A stretch of 64,000 bases of DNA from Sinorhizobium psoraleae (GCF_013283645.1 NZ_JABEKV010000002.1:379798-443797); one strand, 5' to 3'; numbered from the stretch's first letter, positions 25,898 to 36,005 are shown. The notes: generated by a model from the letters alone, not told the origin. Program-made: numbers and translations.

Positions 25898-25969
25898 TCA
25901 AGCCGAGGGCTGCCTCGACTCCTTCACCTCTCCCATGCCTGTCACGAGGTTCGAAATCTCATTAGACAT
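25898..25969 (-). CDS. Candidate 23-residue small protein
   Basis: It reads MSNEISNLVTGMGEVKESRQPSA and is preceded by a very strong ribosome site (AAGGAAGGTGG, about six bases from the ATG at 25969). The downstream hairpins and T-rich terminator suggest a real transcript. No family is recognised. An 18-20-residue frame overlaps its start on the same strand, so translation may be coupled. It may equally be a regulatory RNA with incidental frames. Confidence 0.45.
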   Translation of the reverse strand: MSNEISNLVTGMGEVKESRQPSA

Positions 25970-26018
25970 TGGACCACCTTCCTTTCTGTTCGTTGACGAT
26001 GGCCCCAAGGTAGGTCAT
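25962..26018 (-). CDS. Candidate 18-residue leader peptide overlapping the next small frame
   Basis: It reads MTYLGAIVNEQKGRWSNV; an in-frame ATG two codons earlier at 26024 is an alternative start. Its TAA stop (25962-25964) lies inside the next frame's start region, an overlap of eight bases. Ribosome-site support is weaker (GGATGGG). The layout resembles coupled leader/small-ORF pairs, but homology evidence is lacking. Confidence 0.35.
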   Translation of the reverse strand: MTYLGAIVNEQKGRWSNV

Positions 26019-26091
26019 TCCCATCCGAATACAAGACCAACTATCGTCTTAGGGAGCGAAAGCACCGGTGAGATCACCTGCTTTGGCACTC

Positions 26092-27099
26092 TTAGGATCG
26101 GCCCATCGTCATCACGATCTTGCCGATATGATCGCCTTCTTCCATCAGGCGGTGACCGTCGGCGACCCTCTCGAAGGGTAAGACCGCGTGAATGACCGGT
26201 GCCACCGCGCGCCCTTCAAGCAGTGGCCAGACCTTTGCCGCAAGCCCGTCGCGGATCGCCCGTTTTTCAGCGGGCGTGCGTGGGCGAAGCGCCGATCCCA
26301 TGACATGCAGCCGCTTCGTCAGGATGGGTGCGATATTGGCGCTTTCCACGCGCGCCCCACCCAGGAAGGCGATGATCGACAGACGGCCGTCCTTTGCGAG
26401 CGAGCCGATATTGCGGTCGAAATAGCGCCCGCCGACCATGTCGAGAACGACGTCGACCCCTCGCCCGCCGGTCTCTTCGAGCACGACGGCCTTGAAGTCT
26501 TCCTCACGATAGTTGATCGCTCGCTTGGCCCCCAGCGCCTCGCAGGCCCTGCACTTCTCGGCGTTGCCGGCGGTCACGAAAACCTCGGCGCCGAACGCTT
26601 TGGCGAGCTGGATTGCGGTCGTCCCGATGCCGCTCGATCCGCCATGGACGAGGATCGTTTCACCTGTCTTGAGGCCCGCCATGTCGAAGACATTGGCCCA
26701 GACGGTGAAGAAAGTCTCCGGCAGGGCGGCGGCCTTTGTCGCATCATAGCCCTTCGGCCAATGGAGCGCCTGCGTCGCCGGCACCGCGCAATATTCCGCA
26801 TAGCCGCCGCCATTGGCGAGCGCGCAGACCTTGTCGCCGATCGAGAAACCGGTTGCCCCCTCGCCGAGAGCCACCACCTCGCCAGCCACCTCGAGACCGA
26901 GGATCGGGCTCGCGCCGGGCGGCGGCGGATAGTCGCCCTTGCGCTGCAGCACGTCGGGCCGGTTGATGCCGGACGCCTCGACGCGGATCAGGATATCGCC
27001 GGCTTTGACGTCCGGCAGCGGTCCGCGTGCCAGGACCATGTTTTCCGGTCCACCCGGGTCCGGCAGATCCACATAGGTCATTTCGGTCGGAAGGGTCAT
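26092..27099 (-). CDS. NAD(P)H quinone oxidoreductase, PIG3/zeta-crystallin type
   Basis: A 335-residue zinc-free medium-chain reductase. Characteristic are [37 protein letters not shown] near the N-terminus and the Rossmann stretch [29 protein letters not shown]. There are no zinc cysteine clusters, which separates it from alcohol dehydrogenases. It should use NADPH to reduce quinones or enals. A small hairpin (GGTGATCTCACC) follows the stop, then the orphan small transcript on the same strand. Confidence 0.9.
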   Translation of the reverse strand: MTLPTEMTYVDLPDPGGPENMVLARGPLPDVKAGDILIRVEASGINRPDVLQRKGDYPPPPGASPILGLEVAGEVVALGEGATGFSIGDKVCALANGGGYAEYCAVPATQALHWPKGYDATKAAALPETFFTVWANVFDMAGLKTGETILVHGGSSGIGTTAIQLAKAFGAEVFVTAGNAEKCRACEALGAKRAINYREEDFKAVVLEETGGRGVDVVLDMVGGRYFDRNIGSLAKDGRLSIIAFLGGARVESANIAPILTKRLHVMGSALRPRTPAEKRAIRDGLAAKVWPLLEGRAVAPVIHAVLPFERVADGHRLMEEGDHIGKIVMTMGRS

Positions 27100-27181
27100 G
27101 GCGGCGTCCTCGCAAAGGTGATTGCGCCTATACCTACCGCCCGCTCACAGTTCCGGAAACCCGATATCGGCAGGCGAATAA

Positions 27182-28981
27182 TCAATCGCCGTGGAGCAAC
27201 TCAAAAACGAGGCCACTTTCGCTTTCCTTAGCGCGTGCTTTGATTTCAGCAATCCGCGCGCTGACCGTCTGAGTGTCCGATAGAATGAAGCCCTGCGGAA
27301 GCACGAGAACGGCGATCGAACAACGCATCAGGGGAAAGTTCTTGCTTACTCCGTCGCGGCCATATCCGCTGATCCGTCCCTCGGACTGATGTTCCGCGGA
27401 ATAGAGCTGCCGGACATCCGAGCGGAAATCCTCGGCGAGGCGCGTAAGGACGGAGCGGATTTCCTGATCGGTCCAGCCGCTGACGCCGACGAAGAAATCA
27501 TCGCCGCCGACATGCCCCAGAAACTTCTCCTCGCCAATGAAGTGGCGTCTGAGCAGGGCGGCAAACAGCGTGATCGCCAGATCGCCCTTCTGAAAACCGT
27601 AGGTGTCGTTGAACGGCTTGAAGTCGTCGAAATCGCAATAGCAGAAGTAGCGCGTTTCGTCGCCGTCGAGGATCGCGTCCTGCACGTAGTCGCGGATCGC
27701 GCGGTTGCCCGGCAGGCCCGTCAGCGGGTTCTGCTCCTGCGCCATCTTCAACTGCTTCTCGTTGATGATCTTCAACAGCGACGAAGCGGAAAGAATACCG
27801 GCGTAGCGCATGTTTTCAGTCAGGATCACACAGTCGCTGCCGTCCATGCCGGCGAAGATTTTCAGCATCTCGTCGGCAGGCGTATCGAGATCGGCGATCG
27901 GCGCCGGGCTGACGAAATGCGAAATGCGGCGCTGGTAGATGCGGTTCTTCAGCAGGTCGCGGCCGAAGGGATGATAGATCATCTCCTTGACGTGATACTC
28001 GTGCAGGATGCCGCGCGGCTCACCGTTGGCGTTCAGCACCGGAAAGAAGGGCTGGCGCGGATTGACCCGAAAAAGATCAAAGGCGGATTCGAGTTCGTCG
28101 CTCTCCCTCACGGCCGGAAGTTGTTCGATCTGCTTCCTGATGAGGATGCTGTCGAGCGTCGCGGAGGAGCGCCGCGCGGCACCGCTTAATTCCAGATGAG
28201 GGTACGCCGGCTGCAGCTCGCTAAGATGGGTGGTCGGCCGGGCAATGAAATAGCCCTGCACCAGATCGCATCCGAGATCGCGACAGGCGAGGAACTCGGC
28301 CTCCGTCTCCACGCCCTCCGCAATCACCCGCGTTCCGAGCACGTGGGCCGTATTGACTGTATGGCGAACGAGATGACGTTTGCGCGGGTCCCGCTCAATG
28401 CCGGAGATGAAATGCCGATCGATCTTCACGTAGTCGACGGGCTGGTCGCATAGCAATTTCAGCCCGTTGAAGCCTGCGCCGAAATCGTCGATGGCGAGCT
28501 TGAAGCCGGCAAGCCGCAATTGCCGGACGAGCGCGGAAAAATCGGGCATCTTCCCACTGTCGAAGCGCTCCGAAAGCTCGAAGCAGAGGGAAGACGGCGC
28601 AATATTGGCGCGCTTCAGGTGGTTGACGAGGCGCTCGACGATATCGTCCTCGCCACCAACCAACCTCGAATCGAAATTCAGGAAAAGGGTCCGGGCCGAA
28701 AAATCGGGAATCGTCGCGAACGCGGCGACGGCGCGGCTGTTGATAAGATGTTCGAGTGCCAGAAGCTGGCCCACCTCCTCCGCCTTGTCCAGCAATTCGA
28801 GCGGCGAAGCAAAGCCCAGGCGCTGGAACCCGCGCATCAGCGATTCATAGCCGAAAACGGCACCGGTGGTCGCCTCGACGATCGGCTGGAAGGCGTTCTC
28901 GATGACAAGTTTGGCAAGCGTGACAATCTGGTCGTCGCCGAAGCGGCGAAGCGAGAGGATTTCGGCGGGGGCGACGGACAT
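27182..28981 (-). CDS. EAL-CBS-GGDEF protein (c-di-GMP turnover)
   Basis: A 599-residue cytoplasmic protein with the EAL domain first (about 20-260), then a CBS-pair sensor (275-415), then GGDEF (425-590). In EAL the signature is ESL (YESLMRG), but DDFGAG, KIDRHF, AEGVE and QGY are kept. The GGDEF motif reads GGDDF, still compatible with activity, and no RxxD inhibitory site precedes it. CBS pairs usually bind adenine nucleotides, so energy state may gate activity. The start is taken at MSVAPAEIL, with GGAG upstream. Confidence 0.92.
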   Translation of the reverse strand: MSVAPAEILSLRRFGDDQIVTLAKLVIENAFQPIVEATTGAVFGYESLMRGFQRLGFASPLELLDKAEEVGQLLALEHLINSRAVAAFATIPDFSARTLFLNFDSRLVGGEDDIVERLVNHLKRANIAPSSLCFELSERFDSGKMPDFSALVRQLRLAGFKLAIDDFGAGFNGLKLLCDQPVDYVKIDRHFISGIERDPRKRHLVRHTVNTAHVLGTRVIAEGVETEAEFLACRDLGCDLVQGYFIARPTTHLSELQPAYPHLELSGAARRSSATLDSILIRKQIEQLPAVRESDELESAFDLFRVNPRQPFFPVLNANGEPRGILHEYHVKEMIYHPFGRDLLKNRIYQRRISHFVSPAPIADLDTPADEMLKIFAGMDGSDCVILTENMRYAGILSASSLLKIINEKQLKMAQEQNPLTGLPGNRAIRDYVQDAILDGDETRYFCYCDFDDFKPFNDTYGFQKGDLAITLFAALLRRHFIGEEKFLGHVGGDDFFVGVSGWTDQEIRSVLTRLAEDFRSDVRQLYSAEHQSEGRISGYGRDGVSKNFPLMRCSIAVLVLPQGFILSDTQTVSARIAEIKARAKESESGLVFELLHGD

Positions 28982-29040
28982 GCCGGCTCCAGGAACATAC
29001 ACGAACAAAGGCCGCGCCAGCATCAAGGGTAAGCATCAAC

Positions 29041-29067
29041 GAAACCTTTCGCGAATGTGAAAGTTTC
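29041..29067. promoter_or_regulatory. Inverted repeat upstream of the EAL-CBS-GGDEF gene
   Basis: GAAACCTTTC and GAAAGTTTC face each other across eight bases, one insertion apart from perfect symmetry. It lies about 60 bases upstream of the start codon, where an operator would be expected. No known regulator is matched. Confidence 0.4.
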
Positions 29068-29146
29068 ATGAAGCTTGCATGACAAGAGTGGCGGCCGCCG
29101 TCGTGCACGCCTCAAGGCTGCAGAGCATTGAAAATGCGATGGATTC

Positions 29147-29695
29147 CTAACCCTTGGCGAGAACGCCGAAAGCGATCAGCGCAAGGCCCTGCATCACGAG
29201 ATCGACTGCGAGGAACAGCCCCAGAATCCACAGGCTGTTGACCGGCCATCCGGCAGCAATGACGAGGCCGGCAACCAGGGTGACGAGTCCGCCGATGACT
29301 ATCCAGCCCCAGCCAGCGAGCGGCCTGAGCTTGAAGCCGACCCACAGGCGGGAGCAGCCGGCAACGAGCAATGCTACGGCCATCAGGAAGGTCAGGACCG
29401 AGGAGGCAAGTACGGGGTTGATGAAAGCAAAGAGGCCAGCCGCCGCATAGCAGGCGCCACTCAAGACCCAATAGACGATGCTTTCCCAGCCTCTGACCTG
29501 AAACGCGTGCGCGAGGTTGAGCAGACCGCCGACGAGCATGATGGCGCCGACGTAATAGACCGAGGCGACTGTCGCCATGAACAGATTGCCGAAAGCGATG
29601 CCGCCGCACATGATCAACAGCACGCCGAGCGCGACGAACCACGCCCATTTTCCGGCGACAGCCTCTCTACCGGCGGGATCGAACGCGTGGACCAT
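29147..29695 (-). CDS. HdeD-family (DUF308) membrane protein
   Basis: A 182-residue inner-membrane protein with six hydrophobic segments in three pairs, the HdeD/DUF308 pattern (WAWFVALGVLLIMCGGIAFGN; AMLVGGLLNLAHAF; GVLAKG end). HdeD proteins are tied to acid and general stress in enterobacteria; the molecular role is not known. The ATG at 29695 has GGAGG at six bases. It is divergent from betI. Confidence 0.85.
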   Translation of the reverse strand: MVHAFDPAGREAVAGKWAWFVALGVLLIMCGGIAFGNLFMATVASVYYVGAIMLVGGLLNLAHAFQVRGWESIVYWVLSGACYAAAGLFAFINPVLASSVLTFLMAVALLVAGCSRLWVGFKLRPLAGWGWIVIGGLVTLVAGLVIAAGWPVNSLWILGLFLAVDLVMQGLALIAFGVLAKG

Positions 29696-29791
29696 TTTCA
29701 ACCTCCAGTCATATCGGCAAGCATGAACGCCACCTCGTGATTGAGCCGGATTTCTCAGTAAAAAGAAAGAGAAAAAGCGACAAAATTTTTA

Positions 29792-29811
29792 TTGATTGAT
29801 GAGTCAATCAA
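29792..29811. promoter_or_regulatory. Candidate BetI operator
   Basis: TTGATTGA and its exact complement TCAATCAA flank TGAG, 33 bases upstream of betI. The E. coli BetI site has the same TTGATTG...TCAA character. Repression here, relieved by choline, would control the bet operon. Confidence 0.8.
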
Positions 29812-29843
29812 AAATAAACTGAAGGCAGTCGAGGGAGTTTCGG

Positions 29844-30449
29844 ATGCCGAAAATCGGGATGGAGCCTGTGCGGCGAAAGGCACTGGTGGACGCGGCGCTG
29901 CGCGTGATCGGCGACCAGGGCACGCTCTCGGTCACTATGTCGGATATCGCCAGAACCGCCGGCGTCTCGCCGGCGCTCGCGCACCACTACTTCGGCAGCA
30001 AGGACCAATTGTTGATCGCAACGATCCGCAGTCTTTTAGCGCAGTTGCGCGACGACGCGGTCGCTGCGCTCCAGGCGGCGAAGACGCCGCGCGAAAGGCT
30101 GAGTGCGTTGATCCGCGTGAGCTTCAGGGCTGAGCAGTTCGCGCCCGAGACGATCGCCGCCTGGCTCGCCTTCTATTCGGAGGCGCAACGTTCCGAGGAT
30201 GTCCGCCGCCTCCTCGTCATCTATGCGCGCCGGCTGCGCTCCAATCTGCTGGCCAGCCTCAGGCCGCTCTCTACAGCCGATGACGCGGAGCGTATCGCCG
30301 AGGGCGCGGCTGCGATGATCGACGGGCTCTACATCCGGCAAAGTCTGAAATCGGCGCCGATCAGCATCGAAGCTTCGATCGCGCTCACGGAAGACTACGT
30401 GAATGCGCATTTGCGGGTGGGTGATGGTGAAAGCTACCCCTCACCCTAG
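29844..30449 (+). CDS. betI: BetI, TetR-family repressor of the choline/betaine operon
   Basis: A 201-residue repressor. The TetR helix-turn-helix lies in residues 9-55 (RRKALVDAALRVIGDQGTLSVTMSDIARTAGVSPALAHHYFGSKDQLL), nearly the BetI consensus, followed by an all-helical choline-sensing domain (ERLSALIRVSFRAEQFAPETIAAWLAFYSEA). It releases DNA when choline binds. It is first in betI-betC-betB-betA. The last codons and stop (..SYPSP) are read from a RIME repeat, so the C-terminal tail is repeat-derived. Confidence 0.95.
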   Translation: MPKIGMEPVRRKALVDAALRVIGDQGTLSVTMSDIARTAGVSPALAHHYFGSKDQLLIATIRSLLAQLRDDAVAALQAAKTPRERLSALIRVSFRAEQFAPETIAAWLAFYSEAQRSEDVRRLLVIYARRLRSNLLASLRPLSTADDAERIAEGAAAMIDGLYIRQSLKSAPISIEASIALTEDYVNAHLRVGDGESYPSP

Positions 30450-30537
30450 CCCTCTCCCTGCACGGGCGAGGAGACTTGGGCGCGCGCCATATCCTTCTCC
30501 CCGCGAGCGCGGAGAAGATGGCGGCGCCGGATGAGGC
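30437..30537 (+). repeat. RIME repeat between betI and betC
   Basis: CCCCTCACCCTAGCCCTCTCC, a central variable part, then CCTTCTCCCCGC...GCGGAGAAG and the GCGCCGGATGAGG end. Its first codons CCC TCA CCC TAG supply the end of betI. The palindromes could fold in the polycistronic mRNA. Confidence 0.85.
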
Positions 30538-30595
30538 GATCTCCGGTGTGACAACCGAAACAAACTGGAATTCAAACCTTCGAGGAACCGACGAC

Positions 30596-32134
30596 GTGAC
30601 TGCCGGAAAGCCGAATATCTTGATCATCATGGTCGACCAGCTGAACGGGAAGCTCTTTCCGGACGGCCCCGCCGACTTCCTGCACGCGCCAAACCTGAAG
30701 GCACTGGCCAAGCGCTCCGCCCGCTTCCGCAACAATTACACTTCGTCGCCGCTCTGCGCGCCGGCGCGCGCCTCGTTCATGGCCGGGCAGCTGCCGAGCC
30801 GCACCCGCGTCTATGACAACGCTGCCGAATACCAGTCTTCGATCCCGACCTATGCCCACCACCTGCGCCGGGCCGGCTATTACACCGCCCTTTCCGGCAA
30901 GATGCATTTCGTCGGGCCGGATCAGTTGCATGGCTTCGAAGAGCGCTTGACCACGGATATCTATCCGGCCGATTTCGGCTGGACGCCGGACTATCGCAAG
31001 CCCGGCGAGCGGATTGACTGGTGGTACCACAATCTCGGTTCCGTCACCGGCGCCGGGGTGGCGGAGATCACCAATCAGATGGAATATGACGACGAGGTGG
31101 CGTTTCTGGCGAACCAGAAGCTCTATCAGCTCTCCCGCGAGAACGACGACGAAAGCCGCCGCCCCTGGTGCCTCACCGTCTCCTTTACCCATCCTCACGA
31201 CCCCTATGTCGCACGGCGCAAATTCTGGGATCTTTACGAGAATTGCGAGCACCTGCTGCCGGAGATCGGCGCGCTTCCCTTCGATCGGCAGGATCCGCAT
31301 TCGCAGCGCATCATGCATTCCTGCGACTACGAGAACTTCGCGCTTACCGAGGAGAATGTCCGCCAGTCACGCCGCGCCTATTTCGCCAATATCTCCTATC
31401 TCGACGAAAAAGTGGGAGAGCTCATCGATACGCTGTCGCGGACGAGAATGCTCGACGATACAGTCATCCTCTTCTGTTCCGACCACGGCGACATGCTCGG
31501 TGAACGCGGCCTATGGTTCAAGATGAACTTCTTCGAAGGCTCCGCGCGCGTGCCGCTGATGATCGCCGGGCCGGGGGTTACACCCGGCCTGCATCTGGCG
31601 CCCACCTCCAACCTCGACGTGACGCCGACGCTTGCCGAACTCGCCGGCATCTCGCTGGAAGAGGTAAAGCCCTGGACGGACGGCATCAGCCTTCTGCCGA
31701 TGGTGGGCGGCACGGAGCGCACCGAGGCGGTGCTGATGGAATATGCGGCGGAAGCCTCCTACGCACCGCTCGTCTGCATTCGTGAAGGAAAGTGGAAATA
31801 CATCCACTGCACCCTCGATCCGGACCAGCTTTACGACCTCGAAAGCGACCCACTGGAACTCACCAACCTGGCGGAAAAACCGCGCAACTCTGTCGATGCG
31901 GCAACGCTCGCCGCCTTCCGCGACATGCGCGCCGCCCACTGGGACATGGACGCCTTCGATGCGGCCGTGCGCGAAAGCCAGGCCCGGCGCTGGGTGGTCT
32001 ACGAGGCGCTCAGGAACGGCGCCTACTATCCTTGGGACCATCAGCCGCTGCAGAAGGCATCCGAGCGCTACATGCGCAACCACATGAACCTCGACAATCT
32101 CGAGGAATCCAAACGCTACCCGCGAGGAGAATGA
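30596..32134 (+). CDS. betC: Choline-sulfatase
   Basis: A 512-residue type I sulfatase that hydrolyses choline-O-sulfate to choline plus sulfate. The maturation motif is C-A-P-A-R at Cys54 ([10 protein letters not shown]); that cysteine becomes formylglycine. The metal site is IIMVDQLN at the N-terminus, and [18 protein letters not shown] matches choline sulfatases. The GTG start at 30596 gives exactly the known S. meliloti length. It feeds choline into BetA, sulfate into cysHDN. The sulfatase-maturation enzyme is not in the window. Confidence 0.95.
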   Translation: MTAGKPNILIIMVDQLNGKLFPDGPADFLHAPNLKALAKRSARFRNNYTSSPLCAPARASFMAGQLPSRTRVYDNAAEYQSSIPTYAHHLRRAGYYTALSGKMHFVGPDQLHGFEERLTTDIYPADFGWTPDYRKPGERIDWWYHNLGSVTGAGVAEITNQMEYDDEVAFLANQKLYQLSRENDDESRRPWCLTVSFTHPHDPYVARRKFWDLYENCEHLLPEIGALPFDRQDPHSQRIMHSCDYENFALTEENVRQSRRAYFANISYLDEKVGELIDTLSRTRMLDDTVILFCSDHGDMLGERGLWFKMNFFEGSARVPLMIAGPGVTPGLHLAPTSNLDVTPTLAELAGISLEEVKPWTDGISLLPMVGGTERTEAVLMEYAAEASYAPLVCIREGKWKYIHCTLDPDQLYDLESDPLELTNLAEKPRNSVDAATLAAFRDMRAAHWDMDAFDAAVRESQARRWVVYEALRNGAYYPWDHQPLQKASERYMRNHMNLDNLEESKRYPRGE

Positions 32135-32135
32135 C

Positions 32136-33599
32136 ATGAGAGCCCAACCGAAAGCCTCGCACTTCATCGACGGGGAATATGTCGAGGACGCCGCCGGCTC
32201 GGTGATCGAGAGCATCTATCCAGCGACCGGCGAGGTGATCGCCCGGCTTCATGCCGCGACGCCCGCGATCGTCGAAAAGGCGATCGCCGCCGCGAAACGG
32301 GCACAGCCGGAATGGGCGGCGATGAGCCCGACGGCGCGCGGCCGCATCCTGAAACGCGCCGCGGAAATCATGCGCGAGCGCAACCGCGAGCTTTCCGAAC
32401 TGGAAACACTCGACACCGGCAAGCCGATCCAGGAGACGATCGTCGCCGACCCGACTTCCGGCGCCGACAGCTTCGAGTTCTTCGGCGGTGTCGCGGCGGC
32501 GGCGCTCAATGGCGACTATATCCCGCTTGGCGGCGACTTCGCCTACACCAAGCGGGTCCCGCTCGGCGTCTGCGTCGGCATCGGCGCCTGGAACTATCCG
32601 CAGCAGATCGCCTGTTGGAAGGGCGCACCGGCGCTCGCTGCCGGCAACGCCATGGTCTTCAAGCCTTCGGAAAACACGCCGCTTGGCGCGCTGAAGATCG
32701 CCGAAATCCTGGTCGAGGCCGGCCTGCCCAAAGGCCTCTACAATGTCATCCAGGGCGACCGGTCGACAGGTCCGCTGCTCGTCAACCACCCCGATGTCGC
32801 CAAGGTATCGCTGACCGGCTCTGTGCCGACGGGCCGCAAGGTCTATGAGGCAGCCGCAGCCGGGCTTCGCCATGTGACGATGGAACTCGGCGGCAAGTCG
32901 CCGTTGATCGTCTTCGACGATGCAGATCTCGAAAGCGCGATCGGCGGCGCCATGCTCGGCAATTTCTATTCGACCGGGCAGGTCTGCTCCAACGGCACCC
33001 GCGTGTTCGTGCAGCGGAAGGTCAAGGACGCCTTTCTGGCGCGGCTCAAGGAACGCACGGAGGCGATCGTCATCGGCGACCCCATGGAGGAGGCGACGCA
33101 GCTTGGCCCCATGGTTTCGAAAGCACAGCGCGACAAGGTCTTCTCCTACATCGAGAAGGGTAAGGCGGAAGGCGCGCGGCTCGTGACCGGCGGCGGCATT
33201 CCGAACGCCGTCAACACCGAGGGCACCTATATCCAGCCGACCGTATTTGCCGACGTCACCGACGAGATGACGATCGCGCGCGAGGAAATCTTCGGGCCGG
33301 TCATGTGCGTGCTCGATTTCGACGACGAAGCGGAGGTCGTCGCCCGCGCGAACGCCACCGAATTCGGCCTTTCCGCCGGCGTCTTCACCGCCGACATCAC
33401 CCGCGCTCACCGGGTGGTCGACCAGCTCGAGGCCGGCACGCTCTGGATCAACACCTACAATCTCTGCCCAGTCGAGATCCCCTTCGGCGGCTCGAAGCAA
33501 TCGGGCTTCGGGCGGGAAAATTCGGTCGCGGCGTTGAACCACTATACAGAGCTCAAGACCGTCTATGTCGGCATGGGGAAGGTCGAGGCGCCGTACTGA
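32136..33599 (+). CDS. betB: Betaine aldehyde dehydrogenase
   Basis: A 487-residue NAD(P)-dependent aldehyde dehydrogenase that oxidises betaine aldehyde to glycine betaine. The catalytic cysteine is in [12 protein letters not shown] and the base Glu in [13 protein letters not shown]; the cofactor loop is [19 protein letters not shown]. It starts one base after the betC stop, so translation is tightly coupled. Glycine betaine serves as osmoprotectant and, in rhizobia, also as carbon and nitrogen source. Confidence 0.96.
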   Translation: MRAQPKASHFIDGEYVEDAAGSVIESIYPATGEVIARLHAATPAIVEKAIAAAKRAQPEWAAMSPTARGRILKRAAEIMRERNRELSELETLDTGKPIQETIVADPTSGADSFEFFGGVAAAALNGDYIPLGGDFAYTKRVPLGVCVGIGAWNYPQQIACWKGAPALAAGNAMVFKPSENTPLGALKIAEILVEAGLPKGLYNVIQGDRSTGPLLVNHPDVAKVSLTGSVPTGRKVYEAAAAGLRHVTMELGGKSPLIVFDDADLESAIGGAMLGNFYSTGQVCSNGTRVFVQRKVKDAFLARLKERTEAIVIGDPMEEATQLGPMVSKAQRDKVFSYIEKGKAEGARLVTGGGIPNAVNTEGTYIQPTVFADVTDEMTIAREEIFGPVMCVLDFDDEAEVVARANATEFGLSAGVFTADITRAHRVVDQLEAGTLWINTYNLCPVEIPFGGSKQSGFGRENSVAALNHYTELKTVYVGMGKVEAPY

Positions 33600-33605
33600 C
33601 AACAT

Positions 33606-33757
33606 TTGCCCCTCACCCTAACCCTCTCCCCGCATGCGGGGAGAGGGACTGGGAGCGCCGTGAGCTTCCACGCAAGCGGCAGAGGAGGCTTGAGCGGGCG
33701 CCGCGAGTGCCTTCTCCCGCAAGCGGGGAGAAGGTGGCGGCAGCCGGATCAGGGGCA
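33606..33757 (+). repeat. RIME repeat between betB and betA
   Basis: A complete two-palindrome copy: TTGCCCCTCACCCTAACCC, CCCCGCATGCGGGG, a central part, CTTCTCCCGCAAGCGGGGAGAAGG, and the CCGGATCAGGGGC end. It lies entirely in the gap and ends 23 bases before betA. Confidence 0.9.
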
Positions 33758-33780
33758 TCCGAACAGAGAAAGTAGCGAGA

Positions 33781-35430
33781 ATGCAGGCAGATTTCGTCAT
33801 CATCGGTTCCGGCTCCGCAGGCTCGGCCATGGCCTATCGCCTGTCGGAAGACGGCAAGCATTCGGTCATCGTGCTGGAGTTCGGCGGCTCGGACGTGGGC
33901 CCCTTCATCCAGATGCCGGCGGCTCTTGCCTGGCCGATGAGCATGAATCGCTACAATTGGGGCTATCTGTCCGAGCCGGAACCGAACCTCAACAACCGGC
34001 GCATCACCGCGCCGCGCGGCAAGGTAATCGGCGGCTCTTCCTCGATCAACGGCATGGTCTATGTGCGCGGGCACGCGGAGGACTTCAACCGCTGGGAAGA
34101 ACTCGGCGCCCAAGGCTGGGCCTATGCCGACGTGCTTCCCTATTTCAAGCGGATGGAACATTCGCATGGCGGCGAAGACGGCTGGCGCGGCACCAACGGG
34201 CCGCTGCATGTGCAGCGTGGCAGCGTCCGGAACCCGCTCTTTCACGCCTTCATCCAAGCGGGAAAGCAGGCAGGGTTCGAACTCACCGACGACTATAACG
34301 GCTCGAAGCAGGAAGGCTTCGGCCTGATGGAGCAGACGACTTGGCAAGGCCGACGCTGGTCCGCCGCTTCCGCCTATCTGAAGCCGGCGTTGAAGCGCCC
34401 AAATGTCCAACTGATCCGCTGCCTTGCCCACAAGATCGTGATCGAGAACGGCCGCGCAACCGGTGTCGAGATCGAGCGCAACGGCCGGACCGAGGTTGTG
34501 AAGGCCAATCGCGAGGTGATCGTGTCCGCCTCCTCCTTCAACTCGCCGAAGCTGTTGATGCTCTCCGGCATCGGACCGGCGGCGCATCTGAAGGAGATGG
34601 GTATCGAGGTGAAGGTCGACCGCCCGGGCGTCGGCCAGAACCTTCAGGATCACATGGAGTTCTACTTCCAGCAGGTAAGCACCAAGCCGGTTTCGCTCTA
34701 TTCCTGGCTGCCGTGGTTCTGGCAGGGCGTCGCCGGCGCGCAATGGCTGCTCTTCAAGAGGGGCCTTGGTGTTTCCAACCAGTTCGAGGCCTGTGCCTTC
34801 CTGCGCTCGGCACCCGGAGTCAAGCAGCCCGACATCCAGTATCACTTCCTGCCGGTGGCGATCAGCTACGACGGCAAGGCAGCGGCCAACACGCATGGCT
34901 TCCAGGTCCATGTTGGCTACAATCTCTCGAAGTCGCGCGGCAGCGTCGCCCTTCGCTCGTCCGACCCGAAGGCCGATCCGGTGATCCGCTTCAACTATAT
35001 GAGCCATCCCGAAGACTGGGAGAAATTCCGCCACTGCGTGCGACTGACGCGCGAGATCTTCGGCCAGAAGGCGTTCGACCAATATCGCGGACCGGAAATC
35101 CAGCCGGGCGACAAGGTCCAGACGGACGACGAGATCGACGCCTTCCTGCGCGAGCATCTCGAAAGCGCCTACCATCCCTGCGGTACATGCAAGATGGGAG
35201 CCAAGGACGATCCGATGGCGGTGGTGGATCCGGAAACGCGAGTGATCGGCGTCGAGGGTTTGCGCGTCGCTGACTCCTCGATCTTCCCCCACGTCACGTA
35301 TGGCAACCTCAATGGTCCCTCGATCATGACCGGCGAGAAGGCGGCCGACCACATCCTCGGCAAGCAACCCCTCGCCCGCTCGAACCAGGAGCCGTGGATC
35401 AACCCGCGCTGGGCGATCAGCGACCGGTAG
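33781..35430 (+). CDS. betA: Choline dehydrogenase (GMC oxidoreductase)
   Basis: A 549-residue FAD enzyme that oxidises choline to betaine aldehyde, and can continue to betaine. The FAD-binding motif opens the protein ([20 protein letters not shown], residues 4-23). The GMC signatures [22 protein letters not shown] and [20 protein letters not shown] are present, and the C-terminal active-site region ends HPCGTCKMG and [19 protein letters not shown]. It is the last gene of the bet operon, separated from betB by a RIME. It is membrane-associated through the respiratory chain. Confidence 0.96.
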   Translation: MQADFVIIGSGSAGSAMAYRLSEDGKHSVIVLEFGGSDVGPFIQMPAALAWPMSMNRYNWGYLSEPEPNLNNRRITAPRGKVIGGSSSINGMVYVRGHAEDFNRWEELGAQGWAYADVLPYFKRMEHSHGGEDGWRGTNGPLHVQRGSVRNPLFHAFIQAGKQAGFELTDDYNGSKQEGFGLMEQTTWQGRRWSAASAYLKPALKRPNVQLIRCLAHKIVIENGRATGVEIERNGRTEVVKANREVIVSASSFNSPKLLMLSGIGPAAHLKEMGIEVKVDRPGVGQNLQDHMEFYFQQVSTKPVSLYSWLPWFWQGVAGAQWLLFKRGLGVSNQFEACAFLRSAPGVKQPDIQYHFLPVAISYDGKAAANTHGFQVHVGYNLSKSRGSVALRSSDPKADPVIRFNYMSHPEDWEKFRHCVRLTREIFGQKAFDQYRGPEIQPGDKVQTDDEIDAFLREHLESAYHPCGTCKMGAKDDPMAVVDPETRVIGVEGLRVADSSIFPHVTYGNLNGPSIMTGEKAADHILGKQPLARSNQEPWINPRWAISDR

Positions 35431-35516
35431 TCCGTGAACAGTGCCACACAGGCACCGCTCTCCCCGTCGGGAGGGCGGACTGCATGCTCGACCGACCTAA
35501 CGAAACACGCGGCGCG

Positions 35517-36005
35517 CTACTCCGAAAGGAAGCCGATCCAGCGGCCGGCAAGAACCGCTCCGGTCCAGACCGCCATGGAAAACAGTGCCGAAAGGCGGAT
35601 TCTCCAGGAGAGCGGTCCGCCTTTGACGGCGGCGCGCCATTGCGGCGTCAGATGCAACAGAACCGCGTTGACGACGCCGAGTGCGAGCAACGTGATCTTT
35701 GTCAGGAAGGCAGGGTTGCCGGCATATTCAAGGGGGCGGACGCTGAAGAGGCAGAAGCCCGTGACCATGGCGAGGACTATGCCGGTTGCCGCGGCGCGCG
35801 AAAGATACGGGCCGATCGCCGGGATCGGCACCTTGCCGAAGAACCCGATCAGGCGCAGGTCGAGCGGCAGGATCGCGCCGACGATTATCCCGATCGACAG
35901 GATATGGGCCGCGTTTACGAAGAGGTAGAGGAGCGCGGAGCGCCGTATCGCCACCGCGAAAGGCAGGGCGCCGATCCACTCCAACGCCTCCGCACCGCTC
36001 GTCAA
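35517..36005 (-). CDS. Four-helix membrane protein (DUF2214/DUF6644-like)
   Basis: A 162-residue protein with four hydrophobic segments (LFVNAAHILSIGIIVGAILPLDLRLIGF; GIVLAMVTGFCLF; LTKITLLALGVVNAVLLHL; LFSMAVWTGAVLAGRW). Histidines in helices 1 and 3 could bind heme or metal, as in CopD-like proteins. It overlaps by four bases with the exported protein upstream, forming a coupled two-gene unit. Function unknown; membrane and periplasmic partners of this kind are often linked to metal or redox handling. Confidence 0.75.
   Translation of the reverse strand: MTSGAEALEWIGALPFAVAIRRSALLYLFVNAAHILSIGIIVGAILPLDLRLIGFFGKVPIPAIGPYLSRAAATGIVLAMVTGFCLFSVRPLEYAGNPAFLTKITLLALGVVNAVLLHLTPQWRAAVKGGPLSWRIRLSALFSMAVWTGAVLAGRWIGFLSE

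Noticed and set aside
25845-26195. A 116-residue plus-strand frame over the small transcript region
   Set aside because: It overlaps the well supported quinone reductase gene on the other strand and lacks a ribosome site.
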